64,000 nucleotides of DNA, taken from positions 3,300,001-3,364,000 of the forward strand of contig NZ_JAIZBH010000001.1 in the NCBI RefSeq assembly GCF_022267375.1, in the 5' to 3' direction. Below, piece by piece: positions 1 to 11,321 of the stretch. Each line of letters begins with the position of its first letter. The stretch's first letter is position 1. Made by a program: the position numbers and the translations under genes. Under the pieces are notes generated by a model. The model saw nothing but the letters and a program-made list of their open reading frames with translations. It did not search any database and was not told where the DNA came from. Source of the DNA: Leptospira sanjuanensis. Its GTDB lineage: Bacteria > Spirochaetota > Leptospiria > Leptospirales > Leptospiraceae.

Positions 1-495
1 GCTCACTTTTAAGGGACCGTTGTGAATCGGTTTGATCGTTACTTTTCCGTTCCTAACTTCCAACGGAAAAGATTCTTCCGTTAAAGGTTCGCCGGTAGCA
101 GCGAATCCTATCCCGTTATGACTGGAATCGCAGAACGGTTTGTTTTTGGAGGCGCCGCAACGACATAACGTTACGCGAAACCCTGAATCCGTTTGTCCTA
201 TGATTTCCAAGTCGGCATGGAACGCAAGCGGACCGTTTTCGCGGACTCGAACTACGTTTACAAGAGGAGCTTTTTCGTTTTCCGATTCGATCTTACTCGT
301 AAAACGAATCGCACCGGAAGGACAGTTCAGCGCAAGATTTTGAATTTCACCCGAAGTTGCGCGCTCGGGATAAATCCATTCTCCCTTTACGTTCGGAACG
401 AAAACGTCCGGTCGATTGAGAACACAATTTCTGGAATGGATGCACTTTTTTCCGTCAAACTGAATCGTGATATTCTTACCGGAAACCGTTTCCAT
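1..495 (-). CDS. CDGSH iron-sulfur / Fer4_19-type (4Fe-4S) protein, partial
   Basis: Reading the complement from an ATG at 493-495 gives 165 codons open to the window edge, so the C-terminus is missing. The first ~65 residues look like a small ferredoxin-like (Fer4_19) domain with spaced cysteines (CIHSRNC and, later, NCPSGAIRF). Residues ~112-128 carry a CDGSH-type cluster motif, CRCGASKNKPFCDSSH, where the usual CDGSH is CDSSH; three Cys and one His would bind a [2Fe-2S] cluster. This two-domain arrangement is a known bacterial family of small iron-sulfur proteins of uncertain role, probably cytoplasmic. An AGGAG-like site sits just before the ATG. The family call is secure; the function is not known. 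Confidence 0.85.
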   Translation of the reverse strand, partial: METVSGKNITIQFDGKKCIHSRNCVLNRPDVFVPNVKGEWIYPERATSGEIQNLALNCPSGAIRFTSKIESENEKAPLVNVVRVRENGPLAFHADLEIIGQTDSGFRVTLCRCGASKNKPFCDSSHNGIGFAATGEPLTEESFPLEVRNGKVTIKPIHNGPLKVS

Positions 496-627
496 GTTTT
501 ACTCCTGAATCGAATAAAAACTATATCCTAAAAGAAAAATAAACCAAGTAGAATCGCGTAAAGACGTCCGAAGGTTCGCCGATTCGTAGAATACTCCCGA
601 ATAAAAAACGGAGAATTTCGATTCTTC

Positions 628-2113
<1,486 letters not shown>

Positions 2114-3484
2114 ATGACGTTTAAAGGAACGAAGTCCCCCTCATTCTCGACGATTTTTCGACAATTCGTGGATTATACTGTCGATCTATTTCACATCGTT
2201 GATGATACGGATCAAAAGGGAACCGTCGATGCGATAAAAAAGGGGATAGAATTTAAGGGTGTAAACGTCTGGACTTTGATTATCGCGATCTTCATCGCTT
2301 CCATTGGATTAAATACGAATTCGACCGCGGTCATTATCGGCGCAATGCTGATCTCGCCTCTAATGGGACCGATTTTAGGCGCCGGTCTTGCATTAGGAAT
2401 TTATGATTTTTCTTTGCTGAATAAGTCTCTCAAAAACGTAGCCGTAATGACCGTTTTGAGTTTGGGAGCTTCCGCGATTTATTTTTGGCTTTCGCCGCTT
2501 TCCGATGCTCAATCGGAACTTTTAGCGAGAACGTATCCTACGATTTACGACGTCTTGATCGCCTCGCTCGGCGGATTGGCCGGAATTATCGCCGCCTCAC
2601 GAAAAGATAAAACTTCAAACGCGATCCCCGGAGTTGCAATCGCAACGGCTTTGATGCCCCCTCTCTGCACTGCGGGATACGGCCTTGCCAATCTAAATCT
2701 CAAATATTTCTTAGGAGCGATTTATCTTTACTTGATTAACTGTGTTTTTATTGGAATCAGCACGTTAATCGCCGTTCGTTATTTAAAATTTAAGAAAATT
2801 ACGTATCCGGACAAGGAAACGGAAAAGAGGATCGCGAGATATGTCTATGCAATTTCTTTAATACTTCTGCTTCCAAGCTTGATTTTGGCCTACGACTTAA
2901 TCAAAGAATCCACATTTAAAAAGAACGCGCGAATATTTATCGATAGTAATTTTAAATCGGAAAAAAGCAGGATCTTGAGCGTAAATTTCCGTTCAAGCGG
3001 AGGTTCAAAACAAATCGAGATTTCCATTATCGGCGAACCTCTTTCCGAATCCGTGATTTCACATCTCGAATCGAGTTTACCTCAATTCGGATTGGAAGAA
3101 ACAGAATTAAAAATTATTCAACCGTTTTCTTCGGAAGAAAAGCAGGAGACTTTTTCGAAGGATCTAGGACTCGGAATCAACTCCCGCTTTAAGACGAAAG
3201 ACGAGAAAATCATTTTTTTAGAGAACGAAATCCGATCCATGAACAACCCGAACAATTTGATTCCCAAAATCACCAAGGAAATAAATATCCTTTTTCCAAA
3301 TGTAAGGTCTTTTTCGTTCGGAGACTTACTTGTTCAAAACGTTCAAGACTTAAGTTCAACGAAGGAGAATACGATCCTTGTGGAATGGAAACCCGCAACG
3401 AATAAAACCGATAAGAAAAGACTCGAGTTGTATCTGAAATCAAGGTTGAATATTGAAACTATAAAAGTGTTGGAGATTCATTGA
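2114..3484 (+). CDS. DUF389 family membrane protein
   Basis: 456 residues. Residues ~45-235 carry the DUF389 core: about six hydrophobic helices and the conserved blocks [44 protein letters not shown] and [15 protein letters not shown] further helix (~250-270) is followed by a soluble C-terminal half. The family (related to TIGR00341/TIGR00271) is widespread and uncharacterised; it sits in the inner membrane. AAAGG precedes the ATG at 2114. It is followed 75 bases later by otsAB on the same strand, so co-transcription is possible but not shown. The family call is firm and the function is unknown. Confidence 0.9.
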   Translation: MTFKGTKSPSFSTIFRQFVDYTVDLFHIVDDTDQKGTVDAIKKGIEFKGVNVWTLIIAIFIASIGLNTNSTAVIIGAMLISPLMGPILGAGLALGIYDFSLLNKSLKNVAVMTVLSLGASAIYFWLSPLSDAQSELLARTYPTIYDVLIASLGGLAGIIAASRKDKTSNAIPGVAIATALMPPLCTAGYGLANLNLKYFLGAIYLYLINCVFIGISTLIAVRYLKFKKITYPDKETEKRIARYVYAISLILLLPSLILAYDLIKESTFKKNARIFIDSNFKSEKSRILSVNFRSSGGSKQIEISIIGEPLSESVISHLESSLPQFGLEETELKIIQPFSSEEKQETFSKDLGLGINSRFKTKDEKIIFLENEIRSMNNPNNLIPKITKEINILFPNVRSFSFGDLLVQNVQDLSSTKENTILVEWKPATNKTDKKRLELYLKSRLNIETIKVLEIH

Positions 3485-3559
3485 GTCTTGAACTTTCGAT
3501 ATTAAAGTGGATACGAATTCCATTTTTATTTTTCGATAGAAACGTTACAAAAATTTGAT

Positions 3560-5788
3560 ATGGATAATGCGGTAAATCGACTGATCATAGTTTCCAATCG
3601 TCTGCCTTTGAATTTTTCTTTCGAAGAGGGAGTTCCTCATATCGAAAGAAGTGTAGGCGGGTTGGCTACCGGACTCAGTTCGTTTTTGGAATCGGTCGGA
3701 AGCGAGAATTCGGATTTTTCGGAATATCTTTGGGTAGGCTGGCCGGGAACGACAGTAACGGAAGAACAACGACTTGTCGTAAAAAAAATCTCCCAAGAAA
3801 ATTTCTCTTGTTCGCCTGTATTCCTTTCGGCAACGGAAACGGATTGGTTTTACACCGGTTTCTGCAATAGCACGCTTTGGCCGCTATTTCATTATTTTCC
3901 ATCCTACGCGATTTACGAAGAGGAGCACTGGAAAACATACAAAGACGTTAACGAAAAATTTTCGAACGCCATCGGCGAAATTTACCGGCCGGGTGATACT
4001 ATATGGATCCACGATTATCATCTGTTCCTTTTACCTGCGTCGATTAAGAAAAAGTTTCCAGATTCTAAAGTCGGCTTTTTTCTACACATTCCGTTTCCAC
4101 ACTTCGAAGTTTATAGACTATTGCCGATGAACTGGCGAAAAGAATTGCTCGAAGGAATTCTCGGATCGGATCTGGTCGGATTTCACACGCACGATTATAC
4201 TCAGTATTTTTTACGATGTGTTCTCCGAATCTTAGGCTTTGATAATAGCCTGGGGTTACTGCACTACAACGATCGATTGGTAAAAGTCGAAACGTTTCCG
4301 ATGGGAATTCATTATTCTAAATTTAGAAACTATTCTCTAACGGAAGAATGCGCTATAAAGAGAAACGAATTCAAGATCGGTTTTTCGGGAAAAAAAATCG
4401 TATTATCGGTGGATCGGCTTGATTATTCCAAAGGAGTTCATAAACGACTCGAAGCATTTCAATGGTTTTTGAATAAATATCCGGAATGGTCTGAAAAAGT
4501 CATTCTTCTTATGATCGTCGTTCCTTCCAGGGAAAACGTGGAAAAATATTCGGAAATGCGTGATCAGATCGAAGGAATGATCGGACGTATCAATGGACTT
4601 TTCGGAACTTTAGATTGGAATCCAATCGTATATCTTTATAAATCCTTTTCTTTCGAAGATCTTGTCGCCTTATACGGCGCAAGCGACGTCGGCTTGGTGA
4701 CCCCTCTCCGCGACGGTATGAATTTGGTAGCCAAAGAATATCTTGCAAGTCAAGTCGATAACGAAGGCGTTTTAATTCTTTCAGAAATGGCGGGTGCGGC
4801 TAAAGAATTAGGCGAAGCTATTTTAATTAACCCTAATAATCCGGACGACGTAGCGAACGCGATACATCAGGCCTTTTTACTCAGTTCGGCCAAAAAACAA
4901 GAATGTCTCAAACATATGATCAAAAGAATCGCTCGTTACGACGTGAATAAGTGGGCTGCGGATTTTTTAGAACGTCTTGAAGAGACTCATAAAAAGGAAA
5001 AGGATCTTTCCGCAAAGGTGTTGGAGGGAACGATTCGCGCGCAAATTCTGAACGATTATCAAAATTCGAAAAAAAGAATACTATTCCTTGATTATGACGG
5101 AACTTTAGTTCCGTTTAATAATGAGCCGAAATCGGCTCTGCCCGATCCTGAAGTATTAAACTTATTGAATACAATCTCTTCTGAAGAAAATAACAAAATT
5201 TATATAGTGAGCGGAAGAAGCAAGGACTGGCTCGATTCCGTCTTCGGGGATCTAAATTTGGGATACATAGCTGAACACGGCGTATGGTTTCGCGAAGGGA
5301 AAAACTGGGAACTCTTTCGGGAAATTTCCGGTTCTTGGAAATCGGAATTGTTTCCGATTTTGGAACAGTACGCAGACCGGCTGCCAGGTTCCTTTGTGGA
5401 GGAAAAAGAATATTCTCTCGTATGGCATTATCGAGCTTCCGATTCGGATGCAGGAAACTTAAGAGCAAGGGAATTGTTGAACGACTTAGTAAATTACACA
5501 TCCAACATAGACGTTCAGGTTCTACCAGGAAACAAGGTTGTCGAAGTAAAATGTGCAGGCGTCAATAAAGGTCTTGCAGTTAAAAAGGTTACGTCCGAAT
5601 CGGATTGGGACTTTATCGTTGCGATCGGCGACGATTGGACGGACGAAGATATGTTTCGGGAATTACCCGATGGTTCCAATACGATCAAAGTCGGATTAGG
5701 AACGACGGCCGCGAACTATTATTTACGCAGACAGCCCGACGTGATCCGTTTTCTAAAGGATCTTTCAGATCTAAGGAAAAAAGTTTGA
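3560..5788 (+). CDS. otsAB: Bifunctional trehalose-6-phosphate synthase / phosphatase (OtsA-OtsB fusion)
   Basis: 742 residues. The N-terminal ~480 residues are a GT20 synthase joining UDP- or GDP-glucose to glucose-6-phosphate: VSNRLP at residues 8-13, the acceptor-side block HDYHLFLLPA, VDRLDYSKGV near 284 and LRDGMNLVAKEY near 383. The C-terminal ~235 residues are a HAD-type trehalose-6-phosphate phosphatase: DYDGT at 511-515 holds the nucleophile Asp, and GDDWTDEDMF near 689 is the distal Mg-binding motif. Both active sites look complete, so the protein should convert sugar nucleotide and Glc6P straight to trehalose, as in yeast- and plant-type fusions. Its stop overlaps the TTG start of the GH15 gene. 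Confidence 0.96.
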   Translation: MDNAVNRLIIVSNRLPLNFSFEEGVPHIERSVGGLATGLSSFLESVGSENSDFSEYLWVGWPGTTVTEEQRLVVKKISQENFSCSPVFLSATETDWFYTGFCNSTLWPLFHYFPSYAIYEEEHWKTYKDVNEKFSNAIGEIYRPGDTIWIHDYHLFLLPASIKKKFPDSKVGFFLHIPFPHFEVYRLLPMNWRKELLEGILGSDLVGFHTHDYTQYFLRCVLRILGFDNSLGLLHYNDRLVKVETFPMGIHYSKFRNYSLTEECAIKRNEFKIGFSGKKIVLSVDRLDYSKGVHKRLEAFQWFLNKYPEWSEKVILLMIVVPSRENVEKYSEMRDQIEGMIGRINGLFGTLDWNPIVYLYKSFSFEDLVALYGASDVGLVTPLRDGMNLVAKEYLASQVDNEGVLILSEMAGAAKELGEAILINPNNPDDVANAIHQAFLLSSAKKQECLKHMIKRIARYDVNKWAADFLERLEETHKKEKDLSAKVLEGTIRAQILNDYQNSKKRILFLDYDGTLVPFNNEPKSALPDPEVLNLLNTISSEENNKIYIVSGRSKDWLDSVFGDLNLGYIAEHGVWFREGKNWELFREISGSWKSELFPILEQYADRLPGSFVEEKEYSLVWHYRASDSDAGNLRARELLNDLVNYTSNIDVQVLPGNKVVEVKCAGVNKGLAVKKVTSESDWDFIVAIGDDWTDEDMFRELPDGSNTIKVGLGTTAANYYLRRQPDVIRFLKDLSDLRKKV

Positions 5789-7569
5789 ACAAACACTCTT
5801 ATAAAATGGGTTTGATTGGTAACTGTTCCTTCATTGCACAGATATCGGAGGATACCAATGTCGAATGGCTTTGTTGGCCGAAATTCGATTCTTCGTTTAT
5901 ATTCGGCTCTTTATTGGATAAAAAAAAAGGAGGGGAATTCAGGATTCTACCTATAGATGAACGTGCGCATTATAATCAAAGCTATTTAGAAAATACGAAT
6001 ATTCTAAAATCGAACGTAAAAACGGAAGACGGAGAATTTGAAGTCGTCGATTTTGCACCCAGATTTTTCGAACACGAAAGATATTATAAACCCTTAATGT
6101 TAGTCCGCAAAATTAAACCGTTACGCGGATCTCCGAAAATCAGGATAATATGCGACCCCAAAGGAGACTACGGACGAATTGATCCGGTAATGCAGATAGG
6201 GAGTAATCACATTCGATATAGCGGTTTGGATTCGGATGTTCGCCTCACTTCCAATATTCCGATTCAATATATCCTGAACCGGTCGGAATTCTTACTGAAC
6301 GAAACGAAGTATCTTGTCTTAACTTACGGTGAACCGCTTGAAAGTTCTTTGGAAAAAACTTCCGAAACACTTCTTGCGCGATCGAAGGAATATTGGCAAA
6401 GCTGGGTAAAACACTGTTCCATCGGCGAATTTAGACAAAGTTCCGTAATCCGTTCCGCGTTGGCATTGAAACTTCATCAATATCAAGATACAGGTGCGAT
6501 CATCGCAGCATCCACGACGAGTCTTCCTGAATCGCCGGGAAGCGAAAGAAACTGGGACTATAGGTATTGTTGGATTAGAGACGCTTTTTATACGTTAAAC
6601 GCGTTCAGTAATGTTGGCCATTTCGAGGAGATGGAGAAATACTCTTATTTTTTGGAGAACATCGCTTCCCGAAATAAGGAAAGAATTCAACCTTTGTTTT
6701 CGATTACCGGCGAAGAAAGGATCGAAGAGAAAATAATTGAGCTGGCAGGATACCTCGATAACAAACCCGTGCGTGTCGGAAACCAAGCTTATACGCACAT
6801 TCAAAACGATGTATACGGTCAGATGCTTTTATCCATCGCGCCTTTATATTTAGATTATCGATTTTCTCACAAAAAAATTCCTTCCTCCGCGATTATCGTA
6901 AAGGAACTATTAGAGCATATTAAAAACACAATGGACCAACCGGACGCAGGTCTTTGGGAATTCAGAAATCTTTCCCAAAAACACTGTTATACGTTCTTAT
7001 TTCACTGGGCGGGTTGTACCGCTGCGGAGAAGATCGGGAGAAAAATCGGCGATCGAAAAATTTGGAGTATTGCCGCCGAATTGAAACAACAAGCCGCGGA
7101 GCGAATCGAAACCTGTTACGATTCAACAAGAGGAGTCTATACTCAGGCGGAAGGTGTCTCGAACTTAGACGCGAGTCTATTACAACTGATCAGCATGGGT
7201 TATCTGGATAGAAATTCATCCAAGGCCGCCCAACATTTAAAGGTCTTAGAATCCGAATTGAGAACTCCGGAAGGTCTATTCTACAGATATAAACATTCGG
7301 ATGATTTCGGCGTTCCGAAAACCACGTTTCTTGTCTGTGCATTCTGGTACGTAGATGCTTTAACGTGCGTCGGTCGAGTTCGCGATGCGATAGAAGTCTT
7401 CGACACGTTGACTAATTTTTCGAATCACTTAGGACTATTCTCGGAAGATATCGATCCCGTAGACGGGTCGCAATGGGGAAATTTTCCGCAAACGTACAGT
7501 CATGTCGGTTTAATGAATTCCGCCTTTCGGATTTCCAGAAAATTGGACAAACCGCTCTTTTTATCATAA
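5785..7569 (+). CDS. Glycoside hydrolase family 15 protein, probable trehalase
   Basis: 594 residues from TTG at 5785, chosen because AAGGA lies 8-10 bases upstream and the TTGA overlap with the otsAB stop is typical of translational coupling; the next ATG (5806) is the alternative. The N-terminal ~220 residues form the bacterial GH15 beta-sandwich; the (alpha/alpha)6 barrel follows, with NWDYRYCWIRDA near 255 and catalytic-acid block GLWEFRN near 391. The second Glu is in SEDIDPVDGSQWGNFPQTYSH near 552. GH15 includes glucoamylases, glucodextranases and trehalases. The overlap with otsAB argues for trehalose hydrolysis, giving a one-operon make-and-break cycle; maltooligosaccharide activity is the alternative. 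Confidence 0.9.
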   Translation: MNKHSYKMGLIGNCSFIAQISEDTNVEWLCWPKFDSSFIFGSLLDKKKGGEFRILPIDERAHYNQSYLENTNILKSNVKTEDGEFEVVDFAPRFFEHERYYKPLMLVRKIKPLRGSPKIRIICDPKGDYGRIDPVMQIGSNHIRYSGLDSDVRLTSNIPIQYILNRSEFLLNETKYLVLTYGEPLESSLEKTSETLLARSKEYWQSWVKHCSIGEFRQSSVIRSALALKLHQYQDTGAIIAASTTSLPESPGSERNWDYRYCWIRDAFYTLNAFSNVGHFEEMEKYSYFLENIASRNKERIQPLFSITGEERIEEKIIELAGYLDNKPVRVGNQAYTHIQNDVYGQMLLSIAPLYLDYRFSHKKIPSSAIIVKELLEHIKNTMDQPDAGLWEFRNLSQKHCYTFLFHWAGCTAAEKIGRKIGDRKIWSIAAELKQQAAERIETCYDSTRGVYTQAEGVSNLDASLLQLISMGYLDRNSSKAAQHLKVLESELRTPEGLFYRYKHSDDFGVPKTTFLVCAFWYVDALTCVGRVRDAIEVFDTLTNFSNHLGLFSEDIDPVDGSQWGNFPQTYSHVGLMNSAFRISRKLDKPLFLS

Positions 7570-7889
7570 AAAGTCTCTCTTAAGAATTTAGATAAACATG
7601 ACTTAAGCTATTTTAAATCGTGCTATTAGTTATCACCTACCCGTTTTTAAGAACGCACAATATCCGATCGAATCCTAATCTTTACGAATGAAAAATTATT
7701 CCGACTTCGGATTATCGCCCGCTTATATTCCGAGTATATTATAAATTCTTAAACCGAAAAAGTCGTTCGAAAGAAAACACATCGTCGTTTTCTTTTTTAT
7801 CGAACGCTTGAATTTTACGCCTAATTATAATTTTTGTTTGACCTTCTTTGAATTTCGGATACGCCTCCAAGAGTTCGGAGGAAATAAAA
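7570..7889. other. Intergenic spacer, 320 bp
   Basis: A/T-rich spacer between the GH15 gene and the ceramidase remnant. It contains a long hairpin at 7764-7806 (listed separately) and a strong ribosome site GGAGG at ~7877 that belongs to the remnant. No open frame of interest. Confidence 0.5.
7764..7806 (+). terminator. Long hairpin, possible terminator of otsAB-GH15
   Basis: Arm CGTTCGAAAGAAAAC (7764-7778), loop of 8, then GTTTTCTT (7787-7794), a 5-base T-rich bulge and TCGAACG (7800-7806). The inner stem ends in a T-rich tract (T run 7793-7798), as in an intrinsic terminator with an A/T-rich stem; the outer 7 bp make it unusual. It lies ~195 bases after the GH15 stop. An operator or processing site is the alternative. 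Confidence 0.35.
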
Positions 7890-8689
7890 ATGAAAAAAGA
7901 GAATTGGAAAATCGCATTTATACTACTAATCTGCTCTGCATTTGCGGAATGTTCCGAAAAGAAAAACGACAACGACGCAATCTTATCGTTGCTAAACGAA
8001 GAAATCGCCTCCACAAATCTAAACGGTCACAAGCCTAACAACGGACAAACGCAGCTTACGTCGACCGCGCCTGACGTATTTCTAATCGGAGCGGGAAAGG
8101 CGGACATTACCGGTCCGTTTGTTCAATCAAGCACCGGCTACAATAGTCCCGGAGATCAAATGTCCGGTCTGGCAATGCGTCTGTTTTCAAGAGCCTTTGT
8201 CATCGAACGCCCGGGAGGAAACACGGTCGCAATCGTTACGAACGACATGCTTCACATGTATCAAAGCGTAAAAAAGGATACGCTTCTTATCTTGTGGAAA
8301 CTTCGATGGGAAACAATTTTGTCGCGGCGTTCCCCCAAGGTCCGATGGGAGATTCAAGTCCGAATCAGCCGAATCCCGCGGACATCACGAAACCGTTTCT
8401 AAGACCGAACGACTTAGATCCGAATCTCGACGCTCTGGAAAATCCGATCGTTCACGGAGCCCAATGGACTACGATCGCTACGGATAACAACCCTTATACG
8501 GCGTTCGATTGGGTAAGAACGGGAGGAGATCTTTCGCCTACTTCGGAAGTTACGATCACTTGGCTGATTCGGAATCAAAGTCAGGGAACATACAGAATCG
8601 TCTACAACGGTCTTGCAAAACAATTCTGGGTATTCTTTTGGACCTATAAAAAAGTCACGGGTATATCCAAAGAATTCATATTGCAGTAA
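7890..8689 (+). pseudogene. Neutral ceramidase lipoprotein, degraded (frameshift and internal deletions)
   Basis: Frame one (ATG 7890, good GGAGG site) encodes a lipoprotein signal ending near AFAEC and the ceramidase N-terminus: GAGKADITGPF, RLFSRAFVIE and TNDMLHMYQSV. Near 8270-8300 the homology passes to another frame, giving VETSMGNNFVAAFPQGPMGDSSPN, then DPNLDALENPIVHGAQW, TGGDLSPTSEVTITWLI, GTYRIVYNG and ISKEFILQ, ending at 8689. These are blocks in the right order from a neutral/alkaline ceramidase, which normally has ~650-700 residues, but only ~250 codons remain and the catalytic middle is gone. A working relative would be an exported amidase releasing fatty acid from ceramide. Sequencing error alone cannot explain the missing segments. 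Confidence 0.85.
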
Positions 8690-8705
8690 ATCGGATTTCC
8701 GTTTC

Positions 8706-8747
8706 AAAAAGAAGCCGCGATGTCCGCCCCGAGGCGCTGCTTTTTTT
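8706..8747. terminator. Probable bidirectional terminator
   Basis: Between convergent genes: A5 (8706-8710), arm AGCCGCG (8713-8719), arm CGCTGCT (8735-8741; one mismatch) and T7 (8741-8747). The A- and T-tracts on opposite sides would serve transcripts from both directions. Confidence 0.5.
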
Positions 8748-8759
8748 CCGATAATCCGC

Positions 8760-9380
8760 CTAATACGGAAGACGGAACAATGGAAGGGATAAATTAAAAC
8801 GTACCGCCACGATTCGGATCGTCACGACTAAAAGAACGGAAAGTCCCATGTTCCAGTCGGAATTCACATTCAAATATCCTAATAGAATATAGAGCGTAGC
8901 GCCCGCAAGACAAGCGGTCGCGTAAATTTCCTTTCGAAAGATCAAGGGGACTTCGTTGATCAAAGTGTCTCGAATCACTCCTCCGAAAATCGCTGAGATC
9001 ATTCCGAGAATGACCGATCCGAACGGATTGACTCCGGTTGCAAGTGAGATCTTCGTTCCGATCACCGTATAAATGCCGATTCCGATGGAATCGAAGAGAA
9101 ACATCTCCCTCCGAAATCTTCCCCAATAGCGAGCGAACAAAAGAGTGACGATAAAGCCGATAAAGATCGCCCAGAGTACGTTTTCATCCCGAACCCAAGC
9201 GACCGGATAATTGCCGAGAGTGATGTCTCTCAGAGTTCCTCCTCCGATCGCGGTGATAAAGCCCGTAAAAAACGCGCTGAAAATATCGTGATGATGTCCC
9301 TTCTTTTCGGCCGCGGCCAACGCGCCCGAAATCGCAAAAAAACCGACTCCGGTCAGTTCGATATAATATGATAAATCCAT
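8760..9380 (-). CDS. TRIC-type channel / YicG-YadS (UPF0126) family membrane protein
   Basis: 206 residues, seven hydrophobic segments forming two internally repeated halves. Each half carries the family's Gly-rich signature: GFITAIGGGTLRDI near residues 40-53 and GMISAIFGGVIRDTL near 127-141. Bacterial members are called glycine transporter domain proteins, and structural work relates them to trimeric intracellular cation (TRIC) channels. It should lie in the inner membrane as a trimer. Single gene, 34 bp after a HAD hydrolase on the same strand, so the two may be co-transcribed. The family is certain; the ion or substrate is not. Confidence 0.92.
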   Translation of the reverse strand: MDLSYYIELTGVGFFAISGALAAAEKKGHHHDIFSAFFTGFITAIGGGTLRDITLGNYPVAWVRDENVLWAIFIGFIVTLLFARYWGRFRREMFLFDSIGIGIYTVIGTKISLATGVNPFGSVILGMISAIFGGVIRDTLINEVPLIFRKEIYATACLAGATLYILLGYLNVNSDWNMGLSVLLVVTIRIVAVRFNLSLPLFRLPY

Positions 9381-9414
9381 AATATTTAAGATTTTTTTGA
9401 AATTTTTCCGACTT

Positions 9415-10104
9415 TTATAAATGTTCTATCAATTCGGAAAGCGTTTGAATATCTCCGTCTTTCTTTTTCAAATACGACCTCCAACCGAGCGATTTCGGAA
9501 CGGCGACGTCGAGATCGTATTTATCTCCGCAATATACGAGGGATTCTCCCGGAAGTTCCACAAGACGCATCGCTTCCTCAAAAATCTTCGGAGACGGCTT
9601 TTCGTAACCGAACTCGGCGCTTACGATTACCGGATTCAAATATTCTAATATTCCTTTCGCTTCCAGAAGCGCTTTGAGTCTGTGATCCCAATTCGAAATC
9701 ACGCCGAGTCCCCAATTCTCATTTTTACAATGATCCTTGAGATCCCAAAATCCAGGATCGACGGTCCAAAGCTCCGGGTCCGCAAATCTATGATAGATGA
9801 TCGGAAAGGCTTTTTCAATCGATACACGATCCGGAATTCTTTCCAAAAAATCCTCGAGCAGTTCCTTCCACCAGCCCGGCGTCCCTCCCGGATGATGTTG
9901 GTATTTGTCGCGATGTTCAGGCGGCGCATTCTCATTCATCCTATGCCAAGATTCGGAAAAAGCCTTCCGATAGATTTCTCCCGCATTCTTTTCTTTTTTT
10001 AAACCGGCTTCCAAAAGGACTTCAAGATAAGTCTCACCCGCCGATTTTTTCAGATGAAGAATCGTGTCACCCACGTCCAAGAACAGATATTTATGATAAC
10101 GCAC
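9415..10104 (-). CDS. HAD superfamily hydrolase (HDHD3/REG-2-like)
   Basis: 229 residues. Motif I is [11 protein letters not shown] near residues 8-18, with Asp10 as nucleophile (DxGDT rather than DxDGT). The helical cap spans ~20-90. Motif II is VISNWD near 136, motif III is the Lys of [12 protein letters not shown] and motif IV is [18 protein letters not shown] near 190. It is a cytoplasmic phosphatase or dehalogenase-like enzyme; the substrate cannot be told from sequence. The DVGDT variant is typical of the REG-2/HDHD3-like subgroup. Confidence 0.88.
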   Translation of the reverse strand: MRYHKYLFLDVGDTILHLKKSAGETYLEVLLEAGLKKEKNAGEIYRKAFSESWHRMNENAPPEHRDKYQHHPGGTPGWWKELLEDFLERIPDRVSIEKAFPIIYHRFADPELWTVDPGFWDLKDHCKNENWGLGVISNWDHRLKALLEAKGILEYLNPVIVSAEFGYEKPSPKIFEEAMRLVELPGESLVYCGDKYDLDVAVPKSLGWRSYLKKKDGDIQTLSELIEHL

Positions 10105-10208
10105 GGACTTACTTTTATCGACCCCGAAGTTTTTGCATCAAGGTTTCGATCGTATTTTCAAATTCAAAAATGACTTGTAAGTCGCGTTCCAAGATTCATG
10201 CTCTGGGT

Positions 10209-10901
<693 letters not shown>

Positions 10902-11260
10902 CGAACCGACGGACGCGGATTCGTCCGAGCATTCGGAGATGGTGTGTGAACTCCTGCGTTTTTCCGATTGTTCGGAAATATGTAGGAACTCCTTCCTATT
11001 TTTGAAAACGGAGACGATGTAGGATCTCCTACTCAGACGTTCAGAACTGAGAACAAAATTTACAGAAGTTCCTTCGTTTTTGTGGGAACTCCCCCATTTC
11101 ACAAAAAAAATTCGACCCACGGGAGAATTCTCCCCCATGCCTAAATTGAATCAAAACCTACGTTTCTTCTTTAATGAGACAGAATCCAGGGACGAAAGTC
11201 CCATCGAACGATCCGGTTGTAAGAGTTCCCACATTCCTAAAATCACAGTAAATTCTTGAC
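10902..11260. repeat. Intergenic repeats: cluster of GTRGGAACTCCYAC-type palindromes
   Basis: Spacer with no credible gene. It holds several copies or near-copies of a short palindrome with centre GGAACTCC: around 10943-10956, 10981-10996, 11018-11032 (TGTAGGATCTCCTAC), 11081-11095 (TGTGGGAACTCCCCC) and, reversed, 11221-11233 (AGAGTTCCCAC). A perfect GGGAGAATTCTCCC palindrome lies at 11121-11134. The units are imperfect, unevenly spaced and occur in other spacers of the window, so this is a dispersed repeat rather than an array. Confidence 0.7.
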
Positions 11261-11301
11261 CTTTAGTTACAAATTACATATTTTGTTATTTGTAACTAAA
11301 G
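11256..11301 (+). promoter_or_regulatory. Promoter with overlapping perfect 14-bp inverted-repeat operator
   Basis: TTGACC (11256-11261), 17 bases, TATTTT (11279-11284) make a plausible sigma-70 promoter. The operator arms CTTTAGTTACAAAT (11261-11274) and ATTTGTAACTAAAG (11288-11301) are exact reverse complements around a 13-base spacer that contains the -10 box. The layout predicts direct occlusion by a dimeric repressor, most simply the TetR protein encoded two genes' length downstream. Confidence 0.8.
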
Positions 11302-11321
11302 GTATTCCAGGAGAAATTCAA

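Noticed and set aside
11121..11134. GGGAGAATTCTCCC palindrome as an operator
   Set aside because: The same string occurs inside the Rrf2 gene (near 56249-56262), so it is not specific to regulation; may be chance.
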